Positions 52,315-62,071 of a stretch of DNA of 64,000 bases are shown one piece after another. A program made the translations under genes and the position numbers. The stretch is from Sheuella sp. (lineage in GTDB: Bacteria; Pseudomonadota; Gammaproteobacteria; Burkholderiales; Burkholderiaceae_B), in the NCBI GenBank assembly GCA_030650995.1, contig JAUSCY010000072.1, forward strand, positions 29,570 through 93,569. Reading direction: 5' to 3'. The notes below the pieces were generated by a model. The model saw only the letters and a list, made by a program, of their open reading frames with translations, had not been told where the DNA came from and did no database searches. Every line of letters begins with the position of its first letter. Position 1 is the stretch's first letter.

Positions 52315-52824
52315 CTAGTCCCGGTTACCCAGAAAATCACTTTTCCCGATCTCAACACCGCCGTGTCGCAGCAGATTGTAGGCAGTCGTCAAATGGAAAT
52401 AAAAATTCGGCGTGATCCAGGTAATGAGATATTGTTCTGCTGTAAATTCAAATTTCCACTCACCAATATTGAATTTAATTTCTTTTTCTTCCTGCCCATC
52501 CATCTGCGCAGGCTTGATCTGCTCGAGAAAATGAATCGTTTTTTCAATACGGGTAGCAAGCTCAGCGAAAGTCGTTTCGTTATCTTCCATTTTCAACAAC
52601 TCAGCACCTGAAATACGTGCGCAACCATGGCGCACCTGATCTGTCAGGATTTGGATTTGTTTGGTCAGGTGAAACATATCAGGAAACAGTCTGGCCTCGA
52701 GCAACGCGCTAGGGACGATTTTTTTGGTCGTTACATGAGCATCAGCCTTTTTGAGGATATTGAGTAAATTATTCAACATCTTGCTGAACTGGGGAATTGA
52801 GGCTTTATACATAGAAATAGACAT
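52315..52824 (-). CDS. DUF1993-family protein
   Basis: 169 aa from the ATG at 52824 (MSISMYKASIPQFSKMLNNLL), with a strong AAGGAG site; the ORF-track start is eight codons earlier. The sequence pattern (DMFHLTKQIQILTDQVRHG, PNFYFHLTTAYNLLRHGGV) belongs to DUF1993, a DinB-related four-helix fold. Histidines in both motifs could bind a metal. Function unknown; the tight link to dmeF is worth noting. Confidence 0.9.
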   Translation of the reverse strand: MSISMYKASIPQFSKMLNNLLNILKKADAHVTTKKIVPSALLEARLFPDMFHLTKQIQILTDQVRHGCARISGAELLKMEDNETTFAELATRIEKTIHFLEQIKPAQMDGQEEKEIKFNIGEWKFEFTAEQYLITWITPNFYFHLTTAYNLLRHGGVEIGKSDFLGNRD

Positions 52825-52899
52825 GACAGCTCCTTGAACGAAAGTCATCTAATATTACGACAACAAAGATGACAACAAACTCACACACATCACTCAGGC

Positions 52900-54171
52900 A
52901 TGGGGACAATGCATCCTACTGAGCATACCAACAGCTCCGCCCAGCCCTTTTATCTGGTCTATCCGATTCTGACTGCGCTTGGACTTTCCATGGGTCCCGC
53001 ACTGTCTATTGGTATGGGACGATTTTCCTACGCACTGTTTTTGCCAATGATGCGTGAGGATTTGCACTGGAGCTATTTTCTTGCTGGCGCCATGAATACG
53101 GGCAATGCGATTGGTTACCTGATCGGCGCACTCAGCATGGCATGGCTGATCAGACGATTTTCGGCCGCGCAGGTCTTTGTAGCGGGTGGGCTGATCGGCA
53201 ACCTCTTCATGGCTTTCTCGGGTTTCTTTACAGATCCCGTGGCATTTTTTATATGCCGGTTACTGACCGGGGTCGCAAACACCTACGTTTTTGCAGGCGG
53301 CAGCGTGCTGGCCGCTCAACTAACCAATATGCACCCTAATCGAGCAGGATGGCTGATGGGTATTTATTACGGCGGAGGGGGGCTTGGGATCATCATTCCA
53401 AGCTTTCTGGTACCTGAAATGGTGCTGACGGGACAAGACTTGGGCTGGTTACACCCCTGGCAACTTGCCTGGTATGCGATTGCAGCGGCGAGTTGTGCGT
53501 GCTTACTGCTGATGTGGTTTCCTGCACATAATATTCCCGCCGTCACACCCAGAAAGACTCATGCGGATAAAACGTCGGTGCGCCGCTATGCACGCATGGT
53601 GAGTGCGTATGTGATGTTTGGCATGGGTTATATCGGTTACATGACTTTTGTCATTGCGCTGCTGATGCAACTTGGTATGACAGGAATGCGGCTGAATATC
53701 TTTTATGCGTTGCTCGGCCTGGCCGTCATTGCATCTTCACGCATCTGGGCAGGCGCCCTGGATCGTTACAAAGGAGGCGAGACACTAGGGATTATTAATA
53801 TGCTAATGGGGCTGGCCTGTCTGATTCCTGCACTCATTGCCATGTTCAGCCGGCAACCGGACAACGAGCTTGGATGGCTGTCTGTTTCGGCTATTTATAT
53901 GTCCGGGATAATTTTCGGATCAGGTTTACTGACGGCTGTCGCGACGACCACCGTATTTGTCAGGCATAACCTGCCACAGTCACAATGGGTCGCTGGGATT
54001 GCGGTTTTCACAAGTCTGTTTGCCGTCGGTCAGGTGGTCGGTCCCACTCTGATTGGCTGGGTCTCGGATGGTCGTGGCGGTCTGGCCAGAGGTTTTGTCA
54101 TTTCGGCCGGCATATTATTGCTTGGGTCCATACTGGCCTGGCTGCAAAAACCCCTGACTCCCGACACCTGA
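52900..54171 (+). CDS. MFS transporter, YbfB/YjiJ type
   Basis: 423-aa twelve-helix carrier. LGLSMGPALSIGMGRFSYALFLPMMREDLHW near the start (cited in part: GMGRFSYALFLPMM) and GAMNTGNAIGYLIGAL are hallmarks of the YbfB/YjiJ group, a predicted exporter family of unknown substrate. Either the first ATG or the one three codons later may start it. No partner gene. Confidence 0.88.
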   Translation: MGTMHPTEHTNSSAQPFYLVYPILTALGLSMGPALSIGMGRFSYALFLPMMREDLHWSYFLAGAMNTGNAIGYLIGALSMAWLIRRFSAAQVFVAGGLIGNLFMAFSGFFTDPVAFFICRLLTGVANTYVFAGGSVLAAQLTNMHPNRAGWLMGIYYGGGGLGIIIPSFLVPEMVLTGQDLGWLHPWQLAWYAIAAASCACLLLMWFPAHNIPAVTPRKTHADKTSVRRYARMVSAYVMFGMGYIGYMTFVIALLMQLGMTGMRLNIFYALLGLAVIASSRIWAGALDRYKGGETLGIINMLMGLACLIPALIAMFSRQPDNELGWLSVSAIYMSGIIFGSGLLTAVATTTVFVRHNLPQSQWVAGIAVFTSLFAVGQVVGPTLIGWVSDGRGGLARGFVISAGILLLGSILAWLQKPLTPDT

Positions 54172-54195
54172 TTCTACATAATCCTGCACCCCGAC

Positions 54196-55458
54196 TCAGT
54201 CTGCCGTCTGGATGGGTGCGCCCACCACAACAGGTAATGCAGGTTTGCGTGCCATCCAGAACACCACCGATCCGGTTGCTGCGATCATCGCCAGCACCGT
54301 GAATCCTAATTTATAGTTTCCAGTGGCATCGCCCATTACGCCTGCCAGCAATGGGCCTGAAACTTGTCCCACTGCCGTGAGCATCGCAGACAGGCCCAGA
54401 ATCATTCCAATAGATTTACGACCAAAGTAATCGGCGCGTATCGCCTGCATGAACGGTCCGCGTATGCCCCACGCCAGACCATGTGCGACGGCGAAGATCA
54501 CCAGCATTGCCGTGCCCGTCGCGTAAGTCAGCATGAGCAAACCGCCAGCGTGCATCAGCATACAAATCGCAGCGACCCGGCGTTTTTCAAACTTATCACC
54601 GAGGTAGCCACCCAGCAGCACGCCTGTCACCTGAAAAAAAGTCATCAGGGTAATAAACACTGAGGCATGTCCAATGGTGTAGTCAAGCGATATCCGCATG
54701 TGATTGATCGCATGCGTGTTGACTGCCGTCACAACGATCAGTGCCAGACCATGGCCGATCGAGAGCAGCCAGAAAGAACGTGTGCGTAACGCCTGCTTTG
54801 CAGTGAATTCCGGCTCTGGGCGATAGTTTTTCAAATCAATCGCGGACGAAGTTTTAGGATCTGGTTTGATCCCATCGATATACATCCCAAAATCTTCTGG
54901 CCGACGTCGAAAGACACAGGCAAGAGGAAAACCAACGATCATTGCGACCACACCACAGGTAAACGCCGTCTCACGCCAGCCAAAATACTGGATCGACCAC
55001 GCCACGATCGGCACAAACATCCCGCCCAGAGCCAGTCCCAGACCGACCATGGATAAAGCACGCGCCCGTTTTTTCTCAAACCACTGAATCACAGCCACAT
55101 TAAGCGGAAAGTAGCCTGCCATCGAGGCTCCGATCGCGATCACCACGACTGCGCCATAAAACTGACCCAGCGTATCAATCTGGCTGAGTAGAATAAACCC
55201 GATACCGAAAGCGATGACACCGATTTTGATGACGCCCTGGGCACCGAACTTATCGAGAAACCAACCCAGCAGCGGACCAATGATCGCCGCCTCCATTGAT
55301 TGCATCGCCGAAGCGCCAGAAACAGACGTCTTGGACCAGCCCTTTTGCTCAATCAGGACTGCAATGTAGGCGCCAAAAGCCTGATGCAACATCATGGATT
55401 GGATAAACTGCAAGCTGGCAGCAGCCATTACCATGCGCCAGCCGTAAAAAATTTTCAT
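54196..55458 (-). CDS. MFS transporter, oxalate/formate-antiporter-like
   Basis: 420-aa carrier of the monocarboxylate/OxlT-like MFS group with twelve predicted helices. N-terminal MKIFYGWRMVMAAASLQFIQ (the GWRMV start is typical), loop motif GWFLDKFGAQGVIK and the second-half motif GGYLGDKFEKRRV. Probably takes up or exchanges a carboxylic acid. Convergent with the YbfB-type gene, divergent from the nitroreductase across 114 bp. Confidence 0.88.
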   Translation of the reverse strand: MKIFYGWRMVMAAASLQFIQSMMLHQAFGAYIAVLIEQKGWSKTSVSGASAMQSMEAAIIGPLLGWFLDKFGAQGVIKIGVIAFGIGFILLSQIDTLGQFYGAVVVIAIGASMAGYFPLNVAVIQWFEKKRARALSMVGLGLALGGMFVPIVAWSIQYFGWRETAFTCGVVAMIVGFPLACVFRRRPEDFGMYIDGIKPDPKTSSAIDLKNYRPEPEFTAKQALRTRSFWLLSIGHGLALIVVTAVNTHAINHMRISLDYTIGHASVFITLMTFFQVTGVLLGGYLGDKFEKRRVAAICMLMHAGGLLMLTYATGTAMLVIFAVAHGLAWGIRGPFMQAIRADYFGRKSIGMILGLSAMLTAVGQVSGPLLAGVMGDATGNYKLGFTVLAMIAATGSVVFWMARKPALPVVVGAPIQTAD

Positions 55459-55572
55459 TGATACACGAGTTTTGTGATTAAGATGAACAGCAAATTGACA
55501 TATAAATTATTACATGTGAACAAGGCTGATTCTGGCGTTGTTTTCCACATACTGAAACTAGGAATCTGTTAA

Positions 55573-56406
55573 ATGAATGCCCCTGCCAGTCAAGAACTGA
55601 AACAACTGCTCGATGCACGCTATGGCCAAGGCCCCCAGACACTGGATGCAATGAATGAAACCATCGCTACGCTGATGCAGCACCGCTCGGTGCGAGCCTT
55701 TACGGATCAGCCATTAGCGCCCAACACCCTTGAACTGCTGATCGCTGCAGCACAGTCAGCCTCTACCTCCTCCAATCTGCAGACCTGGAGCGTTGTGGCT
55801 ATTCAGGATCCCGCGCGCAAACAGCGTTTATCCGATCTGGCCGGCAAACAGGCCTTCATCAACACAGCCCCTCTTTTTCTGGTCTGGATTGCCGACCTCG
55901 CGCGTATGCAGGTGATGGGCGACAAACGCGAAAAACCCTATGGGAGCCTGGATTATCTGGAAATGATGCTGGTCGCCACGATTGACTCGGCGCTGGCAGC
56001 CCAGAATGCCGCCATCGCCGCAGAGTCTCTAGGGCTAGGTACGGTCTATATCGGTGCGATTCGCAATAACCTCGAGGGCGTGGCGAAAGAACTCGGTCTG
56101 CCACCACGTGCCTTTGCGACCTTTGGTATGTGTGTCGGTCACCCGGATCAGACTCAGCTAAGCGCCATCAAACCCCGGTTACCCCAGGCCTCTGTGCTGC
56201 ATAAAGAACAGTACAACCTTGGGATACACGAACAAGTTGTGCCCGGCTATAACGAGACGATGGATGCGTTTTATGAAGCTCAAAAAATGAAACCACTTGG
56301 CGCCTGGGATCTGCACTCATTGAATCGTGTGCGCGGTCCCGAGGCGATGGCGGGTCGCGACACCATGGTGAGCGCCTTGAACAAACTCGGTTTTGCGCTG
56401 AAGTAA
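55573..56406 (+). CDS. Nitroreductase-family NAD(P)H-dependent FMN oxidoreductase
   Basis: 277-aa flavoprotein of the NfsA/FRP group. The start region LMQHRSVRAFTDQPLAPNTLELLIAAAQSA and the FMN-phosphate motif QHRSVR are typical, followed by STSSNLQTWSVVAI, GLGTVYIGAIRNN and the NfsA-like C-terminus (GRDTMVSALNKLGF). Uses NADPH to reduce nitroaromatics, quinones or flavins. Not obviously coupled to neighbours. Confidence 0.92.
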   Translation: MNAPASQELKQLLDARYGQGPQTLDAMNETIATLMQHRSVRAFTDQPLAPNTLELLIAAAQSASTSSNLQTWSVVAIQDPARKQRLSDLAGKQAFINTAPLFLVWIADLARMQVMGDKREKPYGSLDYLEMMLVATIDSALAAQNAAIAAESLGLGTVYIGAIRNNLEGVAKELGLPPRAFATFGMCVGHPDQTQLSAIKPRLPQASVLHKEQYNLGIHEQVVPGYNETMDAFYEAQKMKPLGAWDLHSLNRVRGPEAMAGRDTMVSALNKLGFALK

Positions 56407-56425
56407 TTCGATCTCGCGATCAAAT

Positions 56426-57294
56426 TCAGTCAGACTTGATATTCAACGTTTTGACCAGCTGGCGATACTTGGCAATTTCTGCAGTAATGAAGGCAGAAAA
56501 TTCTGCTGGTGTCGCCGCCCCCTCTGTTTGCACTCCCTGCAAATCCAGTGTCTTTTTGGTGTTTGGATCCATCATCGCAGCTTTGACGGCCTTGTCTATT
56601 CTGGCGACCAGCTGCGGTGACATTCCCTTAGGCCCCATCACCGAATACCAGTTCGTCACATCAAAGCCCGTAATGCCGACTTCAGCAAAGGTCGGAATAT
56701 TTGGTAATTGAGGTAGACGTTTGGGTGTGGATATCGCGAGAGCCTTGAGCTTGCCTGTTCTGATCTGCTCGAGCACAGGAGGCAAGGTATCGAAGTTCAT
56801 CGTGATCTGACCTGCCAGCAAATCAACAATGGCCTGTCCACTGCCTTTATAAGGCACGTGATTCAATGTCACGCCCGCTTTCTGTGCAAACAATGCCCCT
56901 TGCCAGGTGCTGTGTGCTCCCGATCCCGGATGACCCATAGGTCAACTCGCCTGGCTTGGACTTAGCCAAGGCGATCAGCTCGGCCACTGAGTTAACAGGC
57001 ACCGAAGTATTGACGACCAGCACGTTGGGGACATAGCCTAGATATGTAATGGGCGTGAAATCTGTAGCCGGGTTGTAGGGGACATTTTTCAAGACAAAAG
57101 GCGAAATCGCGTTCGAATTGGAATGCCCCATCAGCAAGTTGTAGCCATCAGGTGCCTCCGCCCGGCGCGAAACCAACAACCAGATGAACCGCTTTATTCG
57201 GCCATTCCTGCTGAGCGTAACCGGATCCTGCCCACAAACTGAGCATACATAGCGCACTGGTGCGCAGGCTCTTCATGAGAGTGCAATTGGACAT
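56426..57294 (-). pseudogene. Broken Bug/TctC receptor gene (deletion plus +1 frameshift)
   Basis: Three ORF pieces add up to one Bug receptor. Start ATG at 57294 (AGGAG upstream) gives a normal signal peptide and VHLVVGFAPGGGT, but the next codon is TGA. The homology resumes in another frame at APDGYNLLMG, with the usual 45 or so residues between them missing: a deletion of about 130 bp that also shifts the frame. Farther on, QHLA-R-GIV should read [13 protein letters not shown]; one extra A in CTGGCAAGGGGCATTG near 56900 shifts the frame again. The remaining C-terminus ([16 protein letters not shown] to KTLNIKSD) is intact. Two lesions imply real decay rather than one sequencing error. Confidence 0.85.
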
Positions 57295-57437
57295 ATAGTC
57301 TCCTCGCGCGATTTTTATTGTGAATAAATTCTTTTTTGTCAGATTCATTCTAACCACAGGTCGTGCGCAATTGGTGCAATGCGAACGCTTGATGTATCAT
57401 TTTTGTATAAATAAAACTTCAACTCGACGAGACAACT

Positions 57438-59045
57438 ATGTCAGCTGTGCAGCAAATCGATGCAATCATTGTGGGTGCTGGTTTTTCAGGCATGTACCAA
57501 CTTTTAAGCCTTCGCGACAAGCTCGGACTTTGCGCTAAAGTTCTCGAAGCAGGCGACGGCGTAGGCGGCACGTGGTACTGGAATCGCTATCCGGGAGCCC
57601 GTTGCGACTCCGAAAGTCACTCCTACATGTTTTATTTTTCAAAAGAGCTGGTTCACGAATGGGAATGGTCCGAGCGTTATCCCCAGCAACCAGAGATTTT
57701 GCGCTATCTGAATTATGTTGCAGACAAATTCAAACTACGTCCTGACATCTCGCTGAATACGCGGATGCAGACGGCAAAATACGACGATGCGACCAATCGC
57801 TGGCTCGTGACAACCGATCGGGGTGATCAGTACAGTGCCAAATACCTGATTACCGGCGTAGGCTGCCTGTCCTCGGCCAATCTGCCAAAGATCGAAGGTC
57901 TCAGTGATTTCAAAGGCAAGTGGTATCACACAGGCCAGTGGCCACATGAAGGTGTGGACTTCAAAGGTAAGCGCGTCGCGGTGATCGGCACAGGCTCAAC
58001 GGGTATCCAGGCAATCCCTGTGATTGCCGAGCAAGCCTCACATCTGACGGTATTCCAGCGTACGGCAAACTTCAGTTTGCCCGCGCGCCATCACCCGCTG
58101 TCCGATGAATTCAAACAATACGCAAAAGAACACGCTGAAGACATCTACAAGATCATGACCACAAACACCAATGGTCATCCTTTTGCAATCGTTGACCGTT
58201 CGGCCCTCGAGGTCTCGGATCAGGAACGCGAAGCGATCTTCGAAGAGCAATGGAAAATGGGCGGATTTCAATTCCGCGCAGCATTCAATGACATCCTCAC
58301 TAGCCAGGAAGCTAACGATACAGCGGCTGAGTTCATCCGTAAAAAAATCCGTGAAATCGTGCGCAATCCCAAGACGGCCGAGTTACTCGCTGATATCGAT
58401 CACCCGTTCGCGGCTAAACGTCCGCCAATTGATGCGGACTATTTTGAAACCTATAACCGCGATAACGTCGAGTTGATCAGCATCCGCGAAACACCGATTG
58501 AGCGCATTACCCCTAAAGGTATCAAAACCAGCGATCGCGAATACGAATTTGACATCATTGTGTTCGCAACCGGTTTTGATGCGATGACAGGCTCATTGCT
58601 CAAAATGGATATCACTGGCCGCAACAAGCGTAGCCTCAAAGACTACTGGAACGCTGGCCCACGCACTTATCTGGGATTACAAGTACCGGGCTTCCCGAAC
58701 ATGTTCACCATTACGGGGCCCGGTAGTCCATCGGTACTGTGCAATATGCCGCCCGCAATCGAACAACATGTGAACTGGATCACGGACTGCATCCGTCATA
58801 TGCAGGAAAAGGGTCTGGAACGCGTTGAAACCACCGAGCAAGCCAGTGACTACTGGCAACAGCAGGTCGACGACGCAGCTAATGCCACGCTGTTGCCAAA
58901 GGTCAAACACTCCTGGTATTTAGGCGCTAACGTACCTGGCAAGCCACAGGTGTTCATGCCTTATGCGGGCGGTTTGGCACGCTACCGCGAAATCTGCAAT
59001 GAAATGGTCGCCAAGGACTATCAGGGGTTTGAGTTTTCGCACTAA
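57438..59045 (+). CDS. Type I Baeyer-Villiger monooxygenase (cyclohexanone monooxygenase-like)
   Basis: 535-aa FAD- and NADPH-dependent monooxygenase. Rossmann loop 1 is IVGAGFSGMY (about 11-20), the family fingerprint FKGKWYHTGQWP is at 158-169 (pattern FxGxxxHTxxWP), and loop 2 is VIGTGSTGIQ at 183-192. FATGFDAMTG appears late, as in other BVMOs. These enzymes turn ketones into esters or lactones. No esterase partner gene is adjacent; the gene ends just before the umuDC operon and is unrelated to it. Confidence 0.94.
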   Translation: MSAVQQIDAIIVGAGFSGMYQLLSLRDKLGLCAKVLEAGDGVGGTWYWNRYPGARCDSESHSYMFYFSKELVHEWEWSERYPQQPEILRYLNYVADKFKLRPDISLNTRMQTAKYDDATNRWLVTTDRGDQYSAKYLITGVGCLSSANLPKIEGLSDFKGKWYHTGQWPHEGVDFKGKRVAVIGTGSTGIQAIPVIAEQASHLTVFQRTANFSLPARHHPLSDEFKQYAKEHAEDIYKIMTTNTNGHPFAIVDRSALEVSDQEREAIFEEQWKMGGFQFRAAFNDILTSQEANDTAAEFIRKKIREIVRNPKTAELLADIDHPFAAKRPPIDADYFETYNRDNVELISIRETPIERITPKGIKTSDREYEFDIIVFATGFDAMTGSLLKMDITGRNKRSLKDYWNAGPRTYLGLQVPGFPNMFTITGPGSPSVLCNMPPAIEQHVNWITDCIRHMQEKGLERVETTEQASDYWQQQVDDAANATLLPKVKHSWYLGANVPGKPQVFMPYAGGLARYREICNEMVAKDYQGFEFSH

Positions 59046-59074
59046 CTACGTGGTGGCATTTATTTCGGATTTGA

Positions 59075-59112
59075 ATTTTGAAATACTGTATATTTATACA
59101 GTATTTCAAAAT
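59075..59112. promoter_or_regulatory. LexA box within a 38-bp perfect palindrome
   Basis: The core CTGTATATTTATACAG (59086-59101) is a canonical SOS box. It sits in a larger perfect palindrome: the 18-base arms ATTTTGAAATACTGTATA and its complement flank a central TT. It lies 14 bases before the umuD ATG and 29 bases after the monooxygenase stop. The core is strong evidence for LexA repression of umuDC; the long arms could also form an RNA hairpin. Confidence 0.93.
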
Positions 59113-59126
59113 ATTAAAAAGATCCG

Positions 59127-59570
59127 ATGCCTGCTCGCACCACAAATACCCCCCAACCTACCCCACTGCCTGTCCTGAGCTGGCCGGTTGGCGTCATCGA
59201 CGCCAGCGTCAGAGCCGGGTTCCCCTCGCCTGCCGAAGACCATATGGTCAAGCGCATCGACCTGATGGAGCAGCTCATCCAGCACCCGCAGGCCACATTC
59301 CTGCTGCGTATCCGGGGCGAATCCATGCGCGATGCGGGTATTTTTGATGGCGATGTGGTGCTAGTCGATCGGGCGATTACTCCGGGTCACGGCCAGGTTG
59401 TCGTCGCAGTCATTGACGGTGAGTTCGTCTGCAAAACGCTTTATCAGCGTGCCGGTCGTATCAAACTCAAAGCCGCCAACGTCACCTTTGCCGACATCGT
59501 GCCTAAAGAAGGTCAGACACTCGAAATCTGGGGTGTGGTGATCGCGGCAATCAAACAGTTCCGTACCTGA
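59127..59570 (+). CDS. umuD: DNA polymerase V autoproteolytic subunit UmuD
   Basis: 147-aa S24 serine peptidase. RecA filaments trigger self-cleavage to UmuD-prime, which joins UmuC as DNA polymerase V. The predicted cleavage site is Ala30-Gly31 (VRA|GFPSPA), with catalytic Ser66 in RGESMRDAG and Lys103 in FVCKTLY; these are shifted by six from E. coli Ser60/Lys97. The core layout (FDGDVVLVDRAI, IWGVVIAAI) is complete. It sits directly behind a LexA box and 24 bp before umuC. Confidence 0.95.
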   Translation: MPARTTNTPQPTPLPVLSWPVGVIDASVRAGFPSPAEDHMVKRIDLMEQLIQHPQATFLLRIRGESMRDAGIFDGDVVLVDRAITPGHGQVVVAVIDGEFVCKTLYQRAGRIKLKAANVTFADIVPKEGQTLEIWGVVIAAIKQFRT

Positions 59571-59594
59571 ACACAGACAAAAGAGAAGCCCGCC

Positions 59595-60926
59595 ATGTTT
59601 GCTCTGGTTGATGGAAATAACTTTTATGTCAGTTGCGAGCGGGTATTTCGTCCCAACCTGCAGCACACCCCTGTAGTCGTGCTGTCCAATAATGATGGCT
59701 GTGCGATTGCACGCAGCAACGAAGCGAAAGCGCTGGATATCAAAATGGGGGCGCCCTGGTTCCAGATTCAGCACCTGTCTGAATCTCACGGACTGGTCGC
59801 TCTTTCAGCCAACTTTGCGCTGTATGGCGATATGAGCGACAGGATGATGTCGATCGCAGCGGGTCTGGGACCCACGCAGGAAATCTACAGCATTGACGAA
59901 TCCTTTATCGGTCTGGATGGCGTGCGCGGCAATCTTGCCAGACGCGCACGCATCATTCGCAGCCGGATTTTGCAATGGACGGGACTACCCTGCGGAATCG
60001 GAATCGGCGCGACCAAAACACTCGCTAAACTCGCCAATTACATCGCAAAAACTGCAGAACGTAAACCTGGCAGCTATCCGCAAGAGTATGCACAGGTCTG
60101 CGACCTCTCCAGCATCAGTCTGGAGGAACGCCAGTACTTACTCGGTTTGACTGAAATCGGTGAGGTATGGGGAGTGGGTCGCCGCTATGCGGCACAACTC
60201 AAAGAATACGGCATGCACACGGCACTCGATCTGTCGCGTATGGATCCAGCCGTTGTACGCAGTCGCTGGTCAGTCGTGCTCGAGCGCACCGTACGGGAAC
60301 TCCAAGGCACTGCATGCATACAGATCGAAGACATCGCACCCGATAAAAAGGAAATCGCCTGTACGCGATCTTTCGGGCATCCCGTCACGCAACGCTCTGA
60401 TCTGCAGGAAGCCATCAGTGAATTCACCAGCCGGGCCTGTGAAAAATTACGCCGACAAAATAGCCACGCCAATCAGGTGCTGTGCTTTATCCGCACCAGC
60501 CCGTTCAGGAAAGAAAAGCAGTACAGCCGCTCGATCTGTATCCGGCTGCCAAGACCATGCGCCGACACGAAGATCATTACTCAATCAGCCATACAAGGGT
60601 TGAATTTAATTTATAAATCCGGATACAAGTATGCAAAAGCAGGGGTCATGCTGATCGATCTGCAACCTGCCGATACCACTCAGCTCAATCTCGATATTGG
60701 CCTGACGGACGATCTCTGCGCAGAGGATCGCACACCGGAATCCCGGGTCGACCAGTCGCGGCTGATGCAGACAATGGATGCTGTCAATCTTCGCTACGGA
60801 AAAAGCACCCTGCTCCTTGCCAGCGCAGGATTAGGGGGCGTTAACCGGAGCTGGTCGATGAAACAGGAAAGACGTACGCCGCAATACACGACGCGCTGGC
60901 AAGACATCCCGATCGCGCGAGCGTAA
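59595..60926 (+). CDS. umuC: DNA polymerase V catalytic subunit UmuC
   Basis: 443-aa Y-family translesion polymerase. Catalytic motifs MFALVDGNNFYVSCERVF (first Asp), IYSIDESFIGLDG (SIDE-type Asp/Glu pair) and the helix-hairpin-helix EIGEVWGVGRRY are clear. The C-terminal little-finger region (KEIACTRSFGHPV) and DUF4113-like tail are full length for the E. coli type (422 aa). Works with UmuD-prime in error-prone bypass. Convergent with the next Bug gene, 16 bp between stops. Confidence 0.95.
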   Translation: MFALVDGNNFYVSCERVFRPNLQHTPVVVLSNNDGCAIARSNEAKALDIKMGAPWFQIQHLSESHGLVALSANFALYGDMSDRMMSIAAGLGPTQEIYSIDESFIGLDGVRGNLARRARIIRSRILQWTGLPCGIGIGATKTLAKLANYIAKTAERKPGSYPQEYAQVCDLSSISLEERQYLLGLTEIGEVWGVGRRYAAQLKEYGMHTALDLSRMDPAVVRSRWSVVLERTVRELQGTACIQIEDIAPDKKEIACTRSFGHPVTQRSDLQEAISEFTSRACEKLRRQNSHANQVLCFIRTSPFRKEKQYSRSICIRLPRPCADTKIITQSAIQGLNLIYKSGYKYAKAGVMLIDLQPADTTQLNLDIGLTDDLCAEDRTPESRVDQSRLMQTMDAVNLRYGKSTLLLASAGLGGVNRSWSMKQERRTPQYTTRWQDIPIARA

Positions 60927-60942
60927 TCAGCACAGCACGCAC

Positions 60943-61971
60943 TTAATCTACTTTAATGTTTGCCTGTGCTGCAATTTTTCTGGCCTCGACAATCTCTGCG
61001 CGAATTGCTTGGGGCCAGTCCGACATGGGATTCCAGAAAACATCAAACCCGGTCTGCTGCATTCTTTCCTTTACAGCAGGATCGGCAATCACATCAGACA
61101 AGGCCTTTTGCAATCGCTCTTTCACATCCTTAGGCAAGCCTTTGGGGCCCACAATCGCCTGCCAGGCAACCGCCTCGTAGCCCTTATAGCCTAACTCATC
61201 CATCGTCGGCACATTCGGCAACAAAGCCGAACGCTGCAGCCCCGTGACCGCCAGAGGCCGCACACGTCCGTTACGCGCCTGGGGCGTCGTTGCAAGAATC
61301 GTGTCATAAGCAATCGGGATCTGCCCACCGATCAGGTCATTCATCGCAGGCGCACTGCCTTTGTATGGAATATGCGGGACCTTCAAGCCGGTGAAATGAT
61401 TGAATAGTGCCCCGGCAAAGTTCGAGGTTGTACCATTGCCGTAACTGCCGTAAGAGTATTTATCAGGATTCGCCTTGATCAAGGCGACCAGTTCAGCAAC
61501 GCTCTTGGCTGGTACGTTCGGATTAACAATCAGCGCCAACCCCAGGGTTCCGATTTTGGCAATCGGATCGAAGGCAACAGACGCGTCATAAGGCATTTTT
61601 TCCATCAGTGCCGGATTCAGTACAAAAGTCGAATTCGACCCCAGCAAAATGGTGTAACCATCCGGTTTGGCATTGGCTACATAGGTTGCGCCAATCGTGG
61701 ATCCCGCACCCGACTTGTTTTCCACCACAACACTTTTACCAAGCTTGTCACTCAGCTCCTTGGCTAGCAATCGTGCGATGACATCAGCAGCTCCGCCCGC
61801 AGGAAAAGGGGCGACCAGCGTAATCGTTTGCTCGGGATAGGCGGCCTGAGCACTGAGGGCAGCACAAGAAAGCAGACCCGAGGCAATCAGCTTTGGAAAA
61901 GCCGAACGCAGCAGGCCTTTGAAACGTAAGAGATTCTGACGAACTGAAACCGAACAGTGATTCTGACTCAT
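60943..61971 (-). CDS. Bug/TctC-family periplasmic receptor
   Basis: 342 aa with signal peptide (FPKLIASGLLSCAALSAQAA). Motifs: ITLVAPFPAGGAADVIARLL, VVENKSGAGSTIGATYVANA, YSYGSYGNGTTSNFAGALFN and PHIPYKGSAPAMNDLI. No TctAB partner. It is upstream of nothing obvious; the MFS gene 100 bp away on the same strand precedes it and could be functionally linked (uptake of the same acid), but they are not tightly coupled. Confidence 0.92.
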   Translation of the reverse strand: MSQNHCSVSVRQNLLRFKGLLRSAFPKLIASGLLSCAALSAQAAYPEQTITLVAPFPAGGAADVIARLLAKELSDKLGKSVVVENKSGAGSTIGATYVANAKPDGYTILLGSNSTFVLNPALMEKMPYDASVAFDPIAKIGTLGLALIVNPNVPAKSVAELVALIKANPDKYSYGSYGNGTTSNFAGALFNHFTGLKVPHIPYKGSAPAMNDLIGGQIPIAYDTILATTPQARNGRVRPLAVTGLQRSALLPNVPTMDELGYKGYEAVAWQAIVGPKGLPKDVKERLQKALSDVIADPAVKERMQQTGFDVFWNPMSDWPQAIRAEIVEARKIAAQANIKVD

Positions 61972-62071
61972 TGATTTCCCAATGCGAAAATTAGAGATAA
62001 CGCAGTATTACCGGACTGGGATAATTTTCAACCAAGGTAAACCCTTTCTTGCAGTGCAATATATGCAGCAC

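Noticed and set aside
56847-57257. 136-aa ORF as an independent gene
   Set aside because: It is the middle piece of the broken Bug receptor.
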